A stretch of 64,000 nt of DNA from Roseburia sp. (GTDB lineage Bacteria > Bacillota > Clostridia > Lachnospirales > Lachnospiraceae). The stretch's first letter is position 1. The number at the start of each line of letters is the position of its first letter. The stretch is taken from assembly GCA_023667765.1 (NCBI GenBank), contig JAMOZS010000005.1:1-64000 (forward strand), in the 5' to 3' direction. A program made the position numbers and the translations under genes. Shown piece after piece: positions 8,879 through 16,932 of the stretch. The notes beneath the pieces were generated by a model. It ran no database searches. It was not told where the DNA came from and saw only the letters and a program-made list of their open reading frames with translations.

Positions 8879-9031
8879 TCAATCCCCGCTCTCTCCCCCG
8901 GGGCCGTCCTTGCGGGGCACCTCGTCGGGAATCATATCCTGAGGCAAATCCACATTGGGAATGTTGCCATCGTCATACAGATTCGCAGGCTGCTGATTGC
9001 CCGGCGTGACTGTAATCTTGCTTTTATCCAT
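8879..9031 (-). CDS. Small acidic hypothetical protein, 50 aa
   Basis: A 50-residue ORF beginning MDKSKITVTPGNQQPANLYD and ending PRKDGPGGESGD. It is Pro-, Asp- and Gly-rich, has no membrane segment or signal peptide, and looks largely unstructured. The start at 9031 is supported by a strong GGGAGG seven bases upstream; the longer frame from 9112 would add a sequence without a better binding site. I do not recognise the family. It lies between the MutS-like pair and a divergent small membrane protein gene; an 8-bp hairpin (8870-8891) spans its stop codon. Confidence 0.6.
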   Translation of the reverse strand: MDKSKITVTPGNQQPANLYDDGNIPNVDLPQDMIPDEVPRKDGPGGESGD

Positions 9032-9165
9032 TTTGACACCTCCCTTTTTCTTTCGTACATAGGATGCGCCAAAAAACAGGGAAATATTCAAAGGGAACGG
9101 TTCTAAAATCATTTCAAAATCATATTTTTAGGTAAGAAAAGAAAACGGACGTGGTACGAAAAACT

Positions 9166-9507
9166 ATGGATAGACGGACGGAACTGATACAGCAAATCCG
9201 GTCGCAGGGTCATCAGAACCGATATGATATGGTGAGTCGGGAGCAATTATTATATGGCAAATCCTATGGCAGGGACGCCGCATTTCCCCCAGCCTCCCAG
9301 GAGAAAGAATCGGAAGAAACACAACCTGTCTCCACCTTCAAAATCAGACTTCTCTTCGCCCTCACATTACTGATGCTGATGATTATGATGGATACCACAA
9401 ACAAAAGTATCGGAAACCTCAGTATTAAAAAGATTTCCGATATCCTTGCGGTTGATTATGAGGCTCAGATAGAAACGCAGCTTAGCGATTTGCTAGCTCA
9501 GTGGTAA
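9166..9507 (+). CDS. Small single-pass membrane protein, unknown
   Basis: A 113-aa ORF starting MDRRTELIQQIRSQGHQNRY. A charged N-terminal half is followed by one hydrophobic segment (around residues 62-78, LLFALTLLMLMIMM) and a short extracellular or cytoplasmic tail ending DLLAQW. GTG at 9151 is an alternative start 5 codons upstream; neither has a strong ribosome binding site. Its last 26 bp overlap the end of the convergent hisIE gene, which is unusual but possible. No family recognised; I regard it as probable because of the coherent membrane topology and its place divergent from the 50-aa gene. Confidence 0.5.
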   Translation: MDRRTELIQQIRSQGHQNRYDMVSREQLLYGKSYGRDAAFPPASQEKESEETQPVSTFKIRLLFALTLLMLMIMMDTTNKSIGNLSIKKISDILAVDYEAQIETQLSDLLAQW

Positions 9508-10765
9508 TCTCCTCCCAGGTTACATCCTTTTCGGCCATTAGCACCATCATATGATACAGGAAATCGCTGATTTCATATTTCACCTCATTGGCATTGGGAT
9601 TTTTCGCCGCAATAACAATCTCCGTAGCCTCTTCCCCCAGCTTTTTAAGGATTTTATCAATTCCCTTATCGAAGAGATAATTGGTATAAGACCCCTCCTT
9701 AGGATGCAGTTTACGATCCTTAATGACGTCAAATACCTCCTCAAATACCTGCAGGGGATTTGCGCTCTCCTCATAATCCTTCTTCACGATTCCGTTGAAG
9801 AAACAGCTCTTCGCTCCTGTATGACAGGCAGCGCCCACCTGGGAAACCTTTGCCAGAATGGTATCCCTATCGCAGTCGCAGGTAAGGCTTTTTACATATT
9901 GAAAATGTCCGCTGGTAGCGCCCTTTAGCCACAATTGTTTTCTGCTTCTGCTATAATAGGTCATCTTACCGCTGCGGAGGGTCTGTTCATAGGCCTCCTC
10001 ATTCATATAGGCCACCATCAGAACCTCCAGCGTGCGGTAGTCCTGTACCACCACCGGCACCATACCGTCACTGTTTTTCTTAAAGTCGGACCAATGATAA
10101 GCGGCCTTCAGGGTTTCCACAGGAATATGATTTTCCATACAAAGCTCCTTTAAAGATAAAATTTCCCTTACATTATCATTGATGATATTTCCACTGATTC
10201 CACATACGCCGTCAACGGAGAAAATATCTAACAGGTTATTCAGCGCCGCCTGATTGATTGCAACGATAAAAGGCAAGTCCGTCAAGGAGGCAGCCTCCCT
10301 GAGCTTATGGGGATTGGTCAGCAGTAATGCGGAAACATACTTTTCTGCCAATTCCCTGTGAACCTTTATCACGGCTGTATCGGAATAGGACGCCAAAAGC
10401 TTCTCCCGTCCGAATTTCAGCGAAACCTCTTCCGTAATGGCGATATTACTCTCCTTTTCATAGTCCAGAATCGCTTTCTTGCATCCGGCATAAAGCAGCT
10501 TCTTAACATCCTCCATGCGCTTGATATTTCCGGCGCCAATGACATCCATCTCTGCTACGGAGCATATCTCCTTAATGATATCCAATGCCCGCTCATGCTC
10601 GGCGTCCCCTTCGGACATATCAAAAACAATCAGCTCATCCGCATTGTTCTCGCTGTAAATACCTGCCAGCTTCACAGGATTATCCTCAACCACCGTTGTA
10701 TCATTCAGATTGCGAACTGCCTGTTCACGATATAAATAAATACAGGGAATAAATTTCTTTATCAT
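9482..10765 (-). CDS. hisIE: HisIE with an N-terminal degenerate HisF-like domain
   Basis: A 427-aa fusion for steps 2 and 3 of histidine synthesis (phosphoribosyl-ATP pyrophosphohydrolase and phosphoribosyl-AMP cyclohydrolase). Residues ~1-215 align by eye to HisF: MIKKFIPCIYL for IPCLDV, ADELIVFDMSEG for DELVFLDITAS, and GAGNIKRMEDVKKLLYAGCKK for the GGGI loop. Both HisF catalytic aspartates are missing (Tyr at the first, Ser-Tyr at the second). Residues ~220-330 are HisI (CDCDRDTILAKVSQVGAACHTGAKSCF, zinc and Mg ligands) and ~340-427 are HisE (LGEEATEIVIAAKN). ATG 10765 is chosen because GGAG lies 6 bp upstream. Last gene of the his operon; the pyrophosphohydrolase and cyclohydrolase parts look intact. 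Confidence 0.92.
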   Translation of the reverse strand: MIKKFIPCIYLYREQAVRNLNDTTVVEDNPVKLAGIYSENNADELIVFDMSEGDAEHERALDIIKEICSVAEMDVIGAGNIKRMEDVKKLLYAGCKKAILDYEKESNIAITEEVSLKFGREKLLASYSDTAVIKVHRELAEKYVSALLLTNPHKLREAASLTDLPFIVAINQAALNNLLDIFSVDGVCGISGNIINDNVREILSLKELCMENHIPVETLKAAYHWSDFKKNSDGMVPVVVQDYRTLEVLMVAYMNEEAYEQTLRSGKMTYYSRSRKQLWLKGATSGHFQYVKSLTCDCDRDTILAKVSQVGAACHTGAKSCFFNGIVKKDYEESANPLQVFEEVFDVIKDRKLHPKEGSYTNYLFDKGIDKILKKLGEEATEIVIAAKNPNANEVKYEISDFLYHMMVLMAEKDVTWEEITTELANR

Positions 10766-10831
10766 CCTAAACTCCATTCTTAGGGCAGAATGAATGCCCC
10801 GTCATTTTCTCTCGTATTAAATAAAACCTGT

Positions 10832-11422
10832 TTATCCCAGACTTCCCTTGGTGCTAAGTACATCCGTAATTCTCTCATCCCTGCCTACCGCCATATCCAA
10901 CGCCTTCGCAAAAGCCTTGAACATGGCCTCTATCATATGATGGCTATTGCTGCCCGAAAGCATCTTGATATGTAAATTCATGCCGGCGCTGTAAGAGAGG
11001 GCATAAAAGAATTCTTTTACCAGCTCCGTATCAAGATAACCTACCCGGGGCGTTGTGAACTCACAGGAAAAGCTCAGATAGGGCCTTCCGCAAAGGTCTA
11101 CGGCACACAGAGCCAAGGCGTCATCCATGGGCAGGATAAAATAACCGTAGCGGCGAATGCCCTTCTTGTCCCCTACTGCCTGAGAAATAGCCTGTCCCAG
11201 CACAATCCCCGTGTCCTCCACGCTGTGATGTCCGTCCACCTGCAAATCTCCCTGCACCCTGCAATCCAAATCGAAGAAGCCATGCTTGGCAAACCCGGCC
11301 AGCATATGGTCAAAAAAACCTATTCCTGTATCAATTTCGGCCTTTCCGGTTCCGTCCAAATCCAGTGTGATGGAAATATCGGTTTCTTTTGTCGTTCGGG
11401 TAACACAGACTTTTCTATTCAT
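10832..11422 (-). CDS. hisB: Imidazoleglycerol-phosphate dehydratase
   Basis: A 196-aa HisB, the manganese enzyme that dehydrates imidazoleglycerol phosphate (step 6 of histidine synthesis). Two halves of the repeated fold each carry the metal-binding signatures: GFFDHMLAGFAKHG and DGHHSVEDTGIVLGQA in the first, and SGSNSHHMIEAMFKAFAKAL near the end. The start MNRKVCVTRTTKETDISI at 11422 has GAGGG five bases upstream and gives the usual length; longer starts (GTG 11452, ATG 11434) are weaker. It lacks the phosphatase domain of the bifunctional enterobacterial HisB. Between hisD and hisIE, same operon. Confidence 0.96.
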   Translation of the reverse strand: MNRKVCVTRTTKETDISITLDLDGTGKAEIDTGIGFFDHMLAGFAKHGFFDLDCRVQGDLQVDGHHSVEDTGIVLGQAISQAVGDKKGIRRYGYFILPMDDALALCAVDLCGRPYLSFSCEFTTPRVGYLDTELVKEFFYALSYSAGMNLHIKMLSGSNSHHMIEAMFKAFAKALDMAVGRDERITDVLSTKGSLG

Positions 11423-11458
11423 ATTTTCCCTCATTTCTGCGCCATCTTTCACTCTTTC

Positions 11459-12784
11459 TTACACCTCCATGTCCGCTTCAGCAGGCACTACTTCCTTTTC
11501 AAATCTAACCTTAATACTATTTGCGTGCGCCGTCAAGCCCTCGCTTTCTGCAAACCTTTCAACCTCTCTGTGAACCTTTCTCAGGGCCTCCTGGGAATAA
11601 GAGATAATACTGGTCTTTTTTATAAAATCATCCACGTTTACCGGTGAGAAGAATTTAGCCGTACCATTGGTGGGTAAAATGTGATTCGGCCCCGCAAAGT
11701 AATCCCCTAAAGGCTCGGAGGCATACTCGCCAAGGAAAATAGCTCCGGCGTTTTTGATACGGGTCATGGTATCAAAGGGATTTTTCGTAAGAATTTCCAG
11801 ATGCTCGGAAGCAATCTCATTTACGGCGTCAATGGCGTCCGGCATGTTTTCCGCAAGCAGAATATAACCGTAATTATCCAGAGACTTCTGAATAATCTCC
11901 TTCCGCTCCAGGTCTGCCGTAAAAGCCTCCACCTCTTTGGATACCTGCTCCGCCAGCTCCTTGGAGGTAGTTATCAAAATGGCGCTTGCCAGCTCGTCAT
12001 GTTCCGCCTGAGACAATAAATCGGCCGCCACATAGCGGGGATTGGCAGTCTCGTCCGCCAGAACCAGAATCTCACTGGGACCTGCGACGGAATCAATACT
12101 TACATAGCCGTATACCGCTTTCTTTGCCAGCGCCACAAAGATATTGCCCGGCCCCGTAATCTTATCCACTCTGGGAACGGATTCCGTACCGTAAGCCATA
12201 GCGGCAATAGCCTGTGCGCCCCCCACCTTATAGACTGTGTCCACGCCGGCGATATCCGCGGCCACTAAAGTGCCGGGATTCACCTTCCCGTCGGCTCCCG
12301 GAGGCGTCGTCATGATAATTTCTTCCACCCCCGCCACCCGGGCCGGCACCACATTCATCAGGACGCTGGAGGGATAGGCGGCCTTTCCTCCGGGCACATA
12401 TACGCCCACCCTCCCTATAGGTGTAAGCTTCATTCCCAGAATCGTGCCGTCAGGCTTTGCGTCAAACCAGCTGTTTCTAAGCTGTTTTACATGGAAAGCC
12501 CGCACATTTTCCGCAGATTTCCTGATGACATCAACCAGGGCGGGCTCCAGCTTCTCATAAGCCTCCTCTATCTCCTCTCTGGTCACCCGGATGTTTTCTG
12601 CCGTCAGAGCAAATTTATCAAATTTTTCTGTATATTCAAAGACGGCTTTATCCTTATCTGTTTTTACGCGATTTAAAATCTCGTCTACCACTGCCTCATA
12701 TTGACTGTAATTATTAGGACTGCGTTTTAACAAATCGTTTAAAATGGTATTTTTGCTTTCCTGAGTCAGCTTAATTGTTCTCAT
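11459..12784 (-). CDS. hisD: Histidinol dehydrogenase
   Basis: A 441-aa enzyme that oxidises L-histidinol to L-histidine in two NAD-dependent steps. Family marks are clear: GRVGVYVPGGKAAYPSSVLMN near residue 115, KVGGAQAIAAMAYGTE, the zinc-site region SIDSVAGPSEILVLADE, DLLSQAEHDELAS with the zinc-binding Gln and His, and near the end GPNHILPTNGTAKFFSP. Length is normal. The stop is followed by hisB; GGAGG at the hisD stop is too far from GTG 11452 to be its best binding site. hisG lies 53 bp upstream, within the same operon. Confidence 0.97.
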   Translation of the reverse strand: MRTIKLTQESKNTILNDLLKRSPNNYSQYEAVVDEILNRVKTDKDKAVFEYTEKFDKFALTAENIRVTREEIEEAYEKLEPALVDVIRKSAENVRAFHVKQLRNSWFDAKPDGTILGMKLTPIGRVGVYVPGGKAAYPSSVLMNVVPARVAGVEEIIMTTPPGADGKVNPGTLVAADIAGVDTVYKVGGAQAIAAMAYGTESVPRVDKITGPGNIFVALAKKAVYGYVSIDSVAGPSEILVLADETANPRYVAADLLSQAEHDELASAILITTSKELAEQVSKEVEAFTADLERKEIIQKSLDNYGYILLAENMPDAIDAVNEIASEHLEILTKNPFDTMTRIKNAGAIFLGEYASEPLGDYFAGPNHILPTNGTAKFFSPVNVDDFIKKTSIISYSQEALRKVHREVERFAESEGLTAHANSIKVRFEKEVVPAEADMEV

Positions 12785-12837
12785 ATCCCTATTCCTTTCT
12801 TTGTTTATGCCAAGGAAGCGCTTTCATCAGCCCTTCC

Positions 12838-13542
12838 CTAATCTATCTTATTATTCAGCAGCTTCCTTATCTTAAGCACAAGCTCCTTTATCCGGGCCTG
12901 CTCCATCTGCATGCTCACCGGATTGACAATCATTCGGGCCGACAAGGGACAAACCTCCTCCAGAACCTCCAGACCGTTTTCCTTTAAGGTAGAACCGGTC
13001 TCCACGATATCCACAATCACATCGGAAAGCTCCACCAAAGGGCCCAGCTCCACAGAACCGTTCAGCTTAATAATATCCACGGTCTGATGCTTTTTGTTAT
13101 AAAAATAATCCTTTGCAATTCCGGGGTATTTGCTCGCCACGCGAATACGCTCATGATGCTGCAAAAGCTCCCTGGCAGATGCTGGCCCGCAGACACACAT
13201 ACGGCATTTACCGAAGCCTAAATCCAGCACCTCGTATACATTGCGGTTTTCCTCCAAAATAGTATCCTTTCCCACCACGCCGATGTCGGCGGCGCCCAGC
13301 TCCACATAAGTGGGCACATCCGGGCCCTTGGCCAGAAAGAAGCGCAGCTTCCTCTCCTCATTTACAAAAATCAGCTTCCTGGAGCTCTTGTCTTTCATCT
13401 CCTCGCAGGTAACGCCTATCTGCTCCAGCAGCTCCAGCGTTTTATTGGCCAGCCTTCCCTTGCCCAGCGCAAAGGTCAGATACCGCCCCTGGGAATCATG
13501 CAAATCAGCATTCTGTAATACCCTGTAATTGATTTCGTCCAT
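12838..13542 (-). CDS. hisG: ATP phosphoribosyltransferase catalytic subunit, short form
   Basis: A 234-aa short-form HisG, which joins ATP and PRPP in the first step of histidine synthesis. The core begins YLTFALGKGRLANKTLELL, has the DVPTYVELGAADIGVVGKDTI region, and carries the PRPP-binding segment DIVETGSTLKENGLEV. The ~80-residue regulatory C-terminal domain of long HisG is missing, as expected when HisZ is present. An N-terminal extension of ~20 residues (MDEINYRVLQNADLHDSQGR) precedes the usual start; no internal start codon with a binding site was seen, so I keep 13542. Works as a HisG-HisZ hetero-octamer with the neighbouring hisZ product. Confidence 0.96.
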   Translation of the reverse strand: MDEINYRVLQNADLHDSQGRYLTFALGKGRLANKTLELLEQIGVTCEEMKDKSSRKLIFVNEERKLRFFLAKGPDVPTYVELGAADIGVVGKDTILEENRNVYEVLDLGFGKCRMCVCGPASARELLQHHERIRVASKYPGIAKDYFYNKKHQTVDIIKLNGSVELGPLVELSDVIVDIVETGSTLKENGLEVLEEVCPLSARMIVNPVSMQMEQARIKELVLKIRKLLNNKID

Positions 13543-13568
13543 CTCAAAATACCATACCTTTCACCATC

Positions 13569-14687
13569 TTATCCGTGCAAAAGCTCCACGGCAATCCCCT
13601 TTGCGCGAAGATGCTTTGCCTCCCTGAGCTTTTCGGCAAAGTCCTCCCTGTCGCCTTCCCGATAATAAAGCTTTTGCTTCTGATAAGGCAGCTGCGGCTC
13701 AACCTTCTGCCTGGAAAGAGCCTCCAGCAAATCATCCACCACAATAGCAAAGCCAATCGCGGGAGCCGCCTTTCCAAAGCGGCCAAGCAGCGTGTCATAA
13801 CGTCCGCCGGTAACCACAGCGTTTCCCACCCCATAGGTGTAGGCCTTGAAAATAACGCCGGTATAATAATTATATTTACTGAGCATTCCCAAATCAAAGG
13901 AAATATGCTCCTCCACACCGTAAAGCTTCAACACCTCATATAACTTCTCAAGACGCCGCACGGCTGCCAGGGAACGCTCATTTTTTACCAATGCCCTGGC
14001 CTCGTCCAGAGAAGCCATATTTCCAAACATATCCGCAACCTTCAACAGAATGGTGCGATAAGGCTCCCCGACGCCCCGCTCCTGAATCAACTCCTGGGCT
14101 GCAAAATAATTTTTGCCCGAGATACAGGCCCTCAAGTCAAGCTCTGTCTCCTCGTCCAGGCCGGCCTCCTCACAGAGCCCCTTGAAATACTCCACCTGGC
14201 CAATGGATACCTGAAAGCGGGTCAGACCGCTTCTTTTCAAGGCCTCCACTACAAGACTTATCATTTCTCCGTCCGCTTCCACGGAGGGTGCGTTAATCAA
14301 TTCCACTCCCATTTGCGTCACTTCCTTAAGCTTCCCCTGGAGATTGGAGGTATTGATAAAGGTATTGCCATTGTAACTGAAACGTATCGGCTCCTTTTCC
14401 TCGCAAAAATATTTCGCGGCGCAGCGGGCGATAGAGGGTGTAAAATCGGGCCGCAAAACCAGCGTATTTCCCTCCTTGTCAAAAAATTTATATAATTCCT
14501 TACTGGGGGTCGTACCGATTTCCCTTGAGAAAATATCAAAAAACTCAAAGGTCGGCGTCTGTATATCCTCATAGCCATAGCCGGAAATCAAATCATGCAA
14601 TTGACGCTCCACCATTAATTTCTTTCGGTATTCCTTTCCGTAGATATCCCTGACTCCCTCCGGAGTATGTAATAAACGCTTACTCAT
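13569..14687 (-). CDS. hisZ: ATP phosphoribosyltransferase regulatory subunit
   Basis: A 372-aa paralogue of the catalytic core of histidyl-tRNA synthetase. It has class II motif 2-like VLRPDFTPSIAR, the histidine-contact region SFDLGMLSKYNYYTGVIFKAYTYG split over GMLSKYNYYTGVIF, and motif 3-like GGRYDTLLGRFG with AIGFAIVVD. No complete anticodon-binding domain follows, which separates HisZ from HisS. Together with short HisG it forms the active, histidine-inhibited enzyme. First gene of the his operon: GAGGAG six bases before ATG 14687, promoter and operator boxes at 14742-14791. Confidence 0.95.
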   Translation of the reverse strand: MSKRLLHTPEGVRDIYGKEYRKKLMVERQLHDLISGYGYEDIQTPTFEFFDIFSREIGTTPSKELYKFFDKEGNTLVLRPDFTPSIARCAAKYFCEEKEPIRFSYNGNTFINTSNLQGKLKEVTQMGVELINAPSVEADGEMISLVVEALKRSGLTRFQVSIGQVEYFKGLCEEAGLDEETELDLRACISGKNYFAAQELIQERGVGEPYRTILLKVADMFGNMASLDEARALVKNERSLAAVRRLEKLYEVLKLYGVEEHISFDLGMLSKYNYYTGVIFKAYTYGVGNAVVTGGRYDTLLGRFGKAAPAIGFAIVVDDLLEALSRQKVEPQLPYQKQKLYYREGDREDFAEKLREAKHLRAKGIAVELLHG

Positions 14688-14741
14688 GCTTCTCCTCGTT
14701 TCTTATAGCATTCCTATTGACTTCTGATACCTTATAATGCT

Positions 14742-14777
14742 TTAGTGTGCTAATGTGCTACCATATTAGCATGTTAA
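14742..14777. promoter_or_regulatory. Paired palindromic operator boxes at the his promoter
   Basis: Two 12-bp palindromes, TTAGTGTGCTAA (14742-14753) and TTAGCATGTTAA (14766-14777), fit TTAGYRTGYTAA and are exactly 24 bp apart. Their facing halves also make a larger inverted repeat, TGCTAATGTG and CATATTAGCA (14748-14757 and 14762-14771, 9 of 10 matching, 4-bp spacer). One box overlaps the -10/spacer and the other lies just downstream of the predicted start. The likely reader is a TrpR-superfamily histidine repressor (YerC/HisR type known in Firmicutes), but that assignment is inference. Confidence 0.65.
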
Positions 14778-14791
14778 AATATATCTGTCAA
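14763..14791 (-). promoter_or_regulatory. Consensus promoter of the his operon
   Basis: Minus strand: TTGACA (14786-14791), 17-bp spacer, TAATAT (14763-14768). The -35 overlaps the recU stop codon region. The start of transcription should be near 14756, giving a ~69-nt leader before hisZ. The -10 and the start region are covered by palindromic boxes (see next entry), a layout typical of repression. Confidence 0.85.
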
Positions 14792-15333
14792 GGAAATTCT
14801 CCCTCTCTGTCCTCCAAATCTATTTTCAGAGTCTCCAGATAAGGAACCAGAATGCCGTGCTTTTTAGGAAGGACATAGGCGGGATTCAGCTCCTCGTAGC
14901 GAAAGCTTTTCCGGCCCCCCTCCCTGGCTCTGTCCCAGAAGAACTTCAGCATCTCATAGGGCAGATAATACAACACATCCTTATGGGTGTAATAAATCAG
15001 AAAGAAAGCAACCCCGCCCTGTTTTTCAAACCGCTCCATAAACAGGACCTGATGCTCATGGATATTCTGCAGGGAAAAGGTATCCGCCGCGCATTCCTTG
15101 GCGTCAAAGCACACCGGTATTCCCTGTACTGCTCCGATATAATCCACCGTGCTCTTCTGGTCGAAATAGGCCAGCGTAATCTGATGGCTGGCCTTGTCCA
15201 GCTTAATCGGCGTAATCGGAGTAGGCACCTTCTGGATTAGCGCCAAGCCGCTTTCCGCATATTTTTCATTTGTTCTGTTAATCATGTCCTCCAGGGTAGA
15301 ACCCCGAAGACCTCTGGAATTCCAGGTCGCCAT
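14788..15333 (-). CDS. recU: Holliday junction resolvase RecU
   Basis: A 181-aa RecU, the Gram-positive resolvase that cleaves four-way junctions during recombination and chromosome segregation. The family N-terminus TWNSRGLRGSTLEDMINRTN is intact. The nuclease centre shows in STVDYIGAVQGIPVCFDAKE, with the Asp and the Asp-Ala-Lys-Glu pair characteristic of the PD-(D/E)XK fold; a typical FFLIYYTHKDVLYYLPYE segment follows. The start at 15333 is fixed by the family N-terminus even though it lies 56 bp inside the end of the upstream pseudouridine synthase gene. In many Firmicutes recU is next to a class A PBP gene; here it is not. Confidence 0.93.
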   Translation of the reverse strand: MATWNSRGLRGSTLEDMINRTNEKYAESGLALIQKVPTPITPIKLDKASHQITLAYFDQKSTVDYIGAVQGIPVCFDAKECAADTFSLQNIHEHQVLFMERFEKQGGVAFFLIYYTHKDVLYYLPYEMLKFFWDRAREGGRKSFRYEELNPAYVLPKKHGILVPYLETLKIDLEDREGEFP

Positions 15334-16333
15334 GGAAATAAACCTCTTTTATGTTCTTAAATTCCCCGGGATAAGGAGCCCTGATTTCATGACCTCTCAA
15401 ATCCGGCAACAGCTCGGATTCTGAGGGAAATATCACCCGACAGGCATGAAGAAGCTGATGCTTTAGGCCAAACTGCTCTCTTGCCCGACGATTGACGCGG
15501 GCATCCCCGTATTTAAAATCACCCAATACAGGATGACCGATATCCGCCAAATGCGCCCTGATTTGATGGGGCTTTCCGGTAATCAGCTCCACCTCCAGCA
15601 AAGTAAAGCCCTCGCTTACCGCCAGGGGCTTATAAGCGGTGCAAATATAATCCGAATGTTTTTTTTCATCTGACAAAGCCTGTATTATCACTTTATTTGT
15701 ACTGTGATTCTTAGTAAGATACCCCTCTATGCGCCTGCTTTCTCTTATCTCGCCCACACATATCGTATGATAATATTTATGAAGGCTTCTGTCCTGGAGC
15801 ATCTGACTAAACGCCCGGCTTCCCGCAAGGGACTTTCCGCAGAGTACAATACCGCTGGTGTTGCAATCCAGACGATTGCACACAGAAGGGTGAAAAACAG
15901 ACAGCTCCTGTGCCGTAATTTGTCCGCTATGTAAAAGCCAGCCTGTCAGCCATTCATTCAGGCTGACATCCGAAGCCGCCGCCTTCTGGCTCAGAATACC
16001 CGCCGGCTTATTGACAATCAGGGTATCTTTGTCCTCATATAATATCTCAATCCCTCTCAGGGTATGATAAGCCTTCTGATACTGCGCGACATCCCTTAAG
16101 GCCTCTTCTAAGCCCCCTGAAAATTTCTCAAAGGTCTCCTCAGAAAAAAAGCATTGCACCTCATCCCCCGGCTTCAGGATTTCTTTCCCCTCCGCCTTTT
16201 TGCCGTTTAATGTAATATTCTTTTTGCGAAGCATTTTATATAGAAAGCCGCTGCCCGCCCGGGGCAGAGATTTATGCAGCATTTTATCCAGCCGCTGCCC
16301 CGCCTGATTACTGCCAATCTTAATCGTCTGCAT
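15278..16333 (-). CDS. RluA-family 23S rRNA pseudouridine synthase
   Basis: A 351-aa enzyme with an N-terminal S4 RNA-binding domain (GQRLDKMLHKSLPRAG to ~residue 70) and a RluA/RluC-type catalytic domain. The catalytic Asp is in CNRLDCNTSGIVLCGKS (~residue 155), preceded by YEDKDTLIVNKPAG and followed by GKPHQIRAHLADIGHPVLGD. It isomerises uridine in large-subunit rRNA; the exact site (RluC-like 955/2504/2580 or other) cannot be told by eye. Its 3' end overlaps recU by 56 bp. One of three pseudouridine synthases in the window. Confidence 0.92.
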   Translation of the reverse strand: MQTIKIGSNQAGQRLDKMLHKSLPRAGSGFLYKMLRKKNITLNGKKAEGKEILKPGDEVQCFFSEETFEKFSGGLEEALRDVAQYQKAYHTLRGIEILYEDKDTLIVNKPAGILSQKAAASDVSLNEWLTGWLLHSGQITAQELSVFHPSVCNRLDCNTSGIVLCGKSLAGSRAFSQMLQDRSLHKYYHTICVGEIRESRRIEGYLTKNHSTNKVIIQALSDEKKHSDYICTAYKPLAVSEGFTLLEVELITGKPHQIRAHLADIGHPVLGDFKYGDARVNRRAREQFGLKHQLLHACRVIFPSESELLPDLRGHEIRAPYPGEFKNIKEVYFHGDLEFQRSSGFYPGGHD

Positions 16334-16346
16334 AGATAGCCTCTTT

Positions 16347-16931
16347 TTATAGGGATACGCTTTTCAGGGTATTGATAATTCCCGGGGTGTTTGTCTCATC
16401 ACCCGATAACGCCTTTAGCTGCTCCAGCCTCTCGGTATATTTAGGAAGGTTCGTAAAAATCTTAACCGTCACATCCCTGAAGGAATCCGCCTTTAATCTG
16501 CTGTCAATATGTTTGTAAAAGCCCGGTGCGTCAAAGCCCGGTGCGTCGGAAAAACCGCATAGGGTATTTCCCTTGACCGCCAGATGCTTTACCTCATAAT
16601 TCTTCTCATAGGCCGTAAAGACCATATCATAAAGGACCTGAAGCCCTTGAGAATGTTCCTCAATGATATCGGCCTGCTCTTTACTGCATCCCCTGTATCG
16701 AAAATAAATCACGGTTTCCACCAGACTCTTGCTGGCGGGCAGACAGCCCAGGATAGCTACCACCGTCAGCAGATTGGTTCGCTCTCCGGTAGCTGCAAAA
16801 CCCGCGACGAACAAGGAGGCAGAGATTCCGAAATAAAGGACTGTCCGCAACAATTCATAAATCTTCTGGGTTTTTAAATAATCTTTCTTTCCCTTGTACT
16901 TTTCGTTGGAAAACATTCGTAACAGCTGCAT
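16347..16931 (-). CDS. Conserved hypothetical membrane protein
   Basis: A 194-aa protein with two adjoining hydrophobic segments (residues ~27-46, RTVLYFGISASLFVAGF; and ~52-75, NLLTVVAILGCLPASKSL) and a soluble C-terminal half. The segment SDAPGFDAPGFYKH contains a perfect DAPGF duplication, from a 15-bp direct repeat near 16522-16550. No family I can name. It lies in a tight leftward row between SDR and RluA-type genes (1 bp from the SDR stop side, 13 bp before the pseudouridine synthase), so it is likely co-transcribed. Confidence 0.75.
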   Translation of the reverse strand: MQLLRMFSNEKYKGKKDYLKTQKIYELLRTVLYFGISASLFVAGFAATGERTNLLTVVAILGCLPASKSLVETVIYFRYRGCSKEQADIIEEHSQGLQVLYDMVFTAYEKNYEVKHLAVKGNTLCGFSDAPGFDAPGFYKHIDSRLKADSFRDVTVKIFTNLPKYTERLEQLKALSGDETNTPGIINTLKSVSL

Positions 16932-16932
16932 G

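Noticed and set aside
8870..8891. Perfect 8-bp GC hairpin spanning the stop of the 50-aa ORF
   Set aside because: No U-tract follows on either strand, so I do not call it a terminator.
13544..13918. Second-frame ORF within hisZ
   Set aside because: Same strand but out of frame with a confident HisZ; no start signal.
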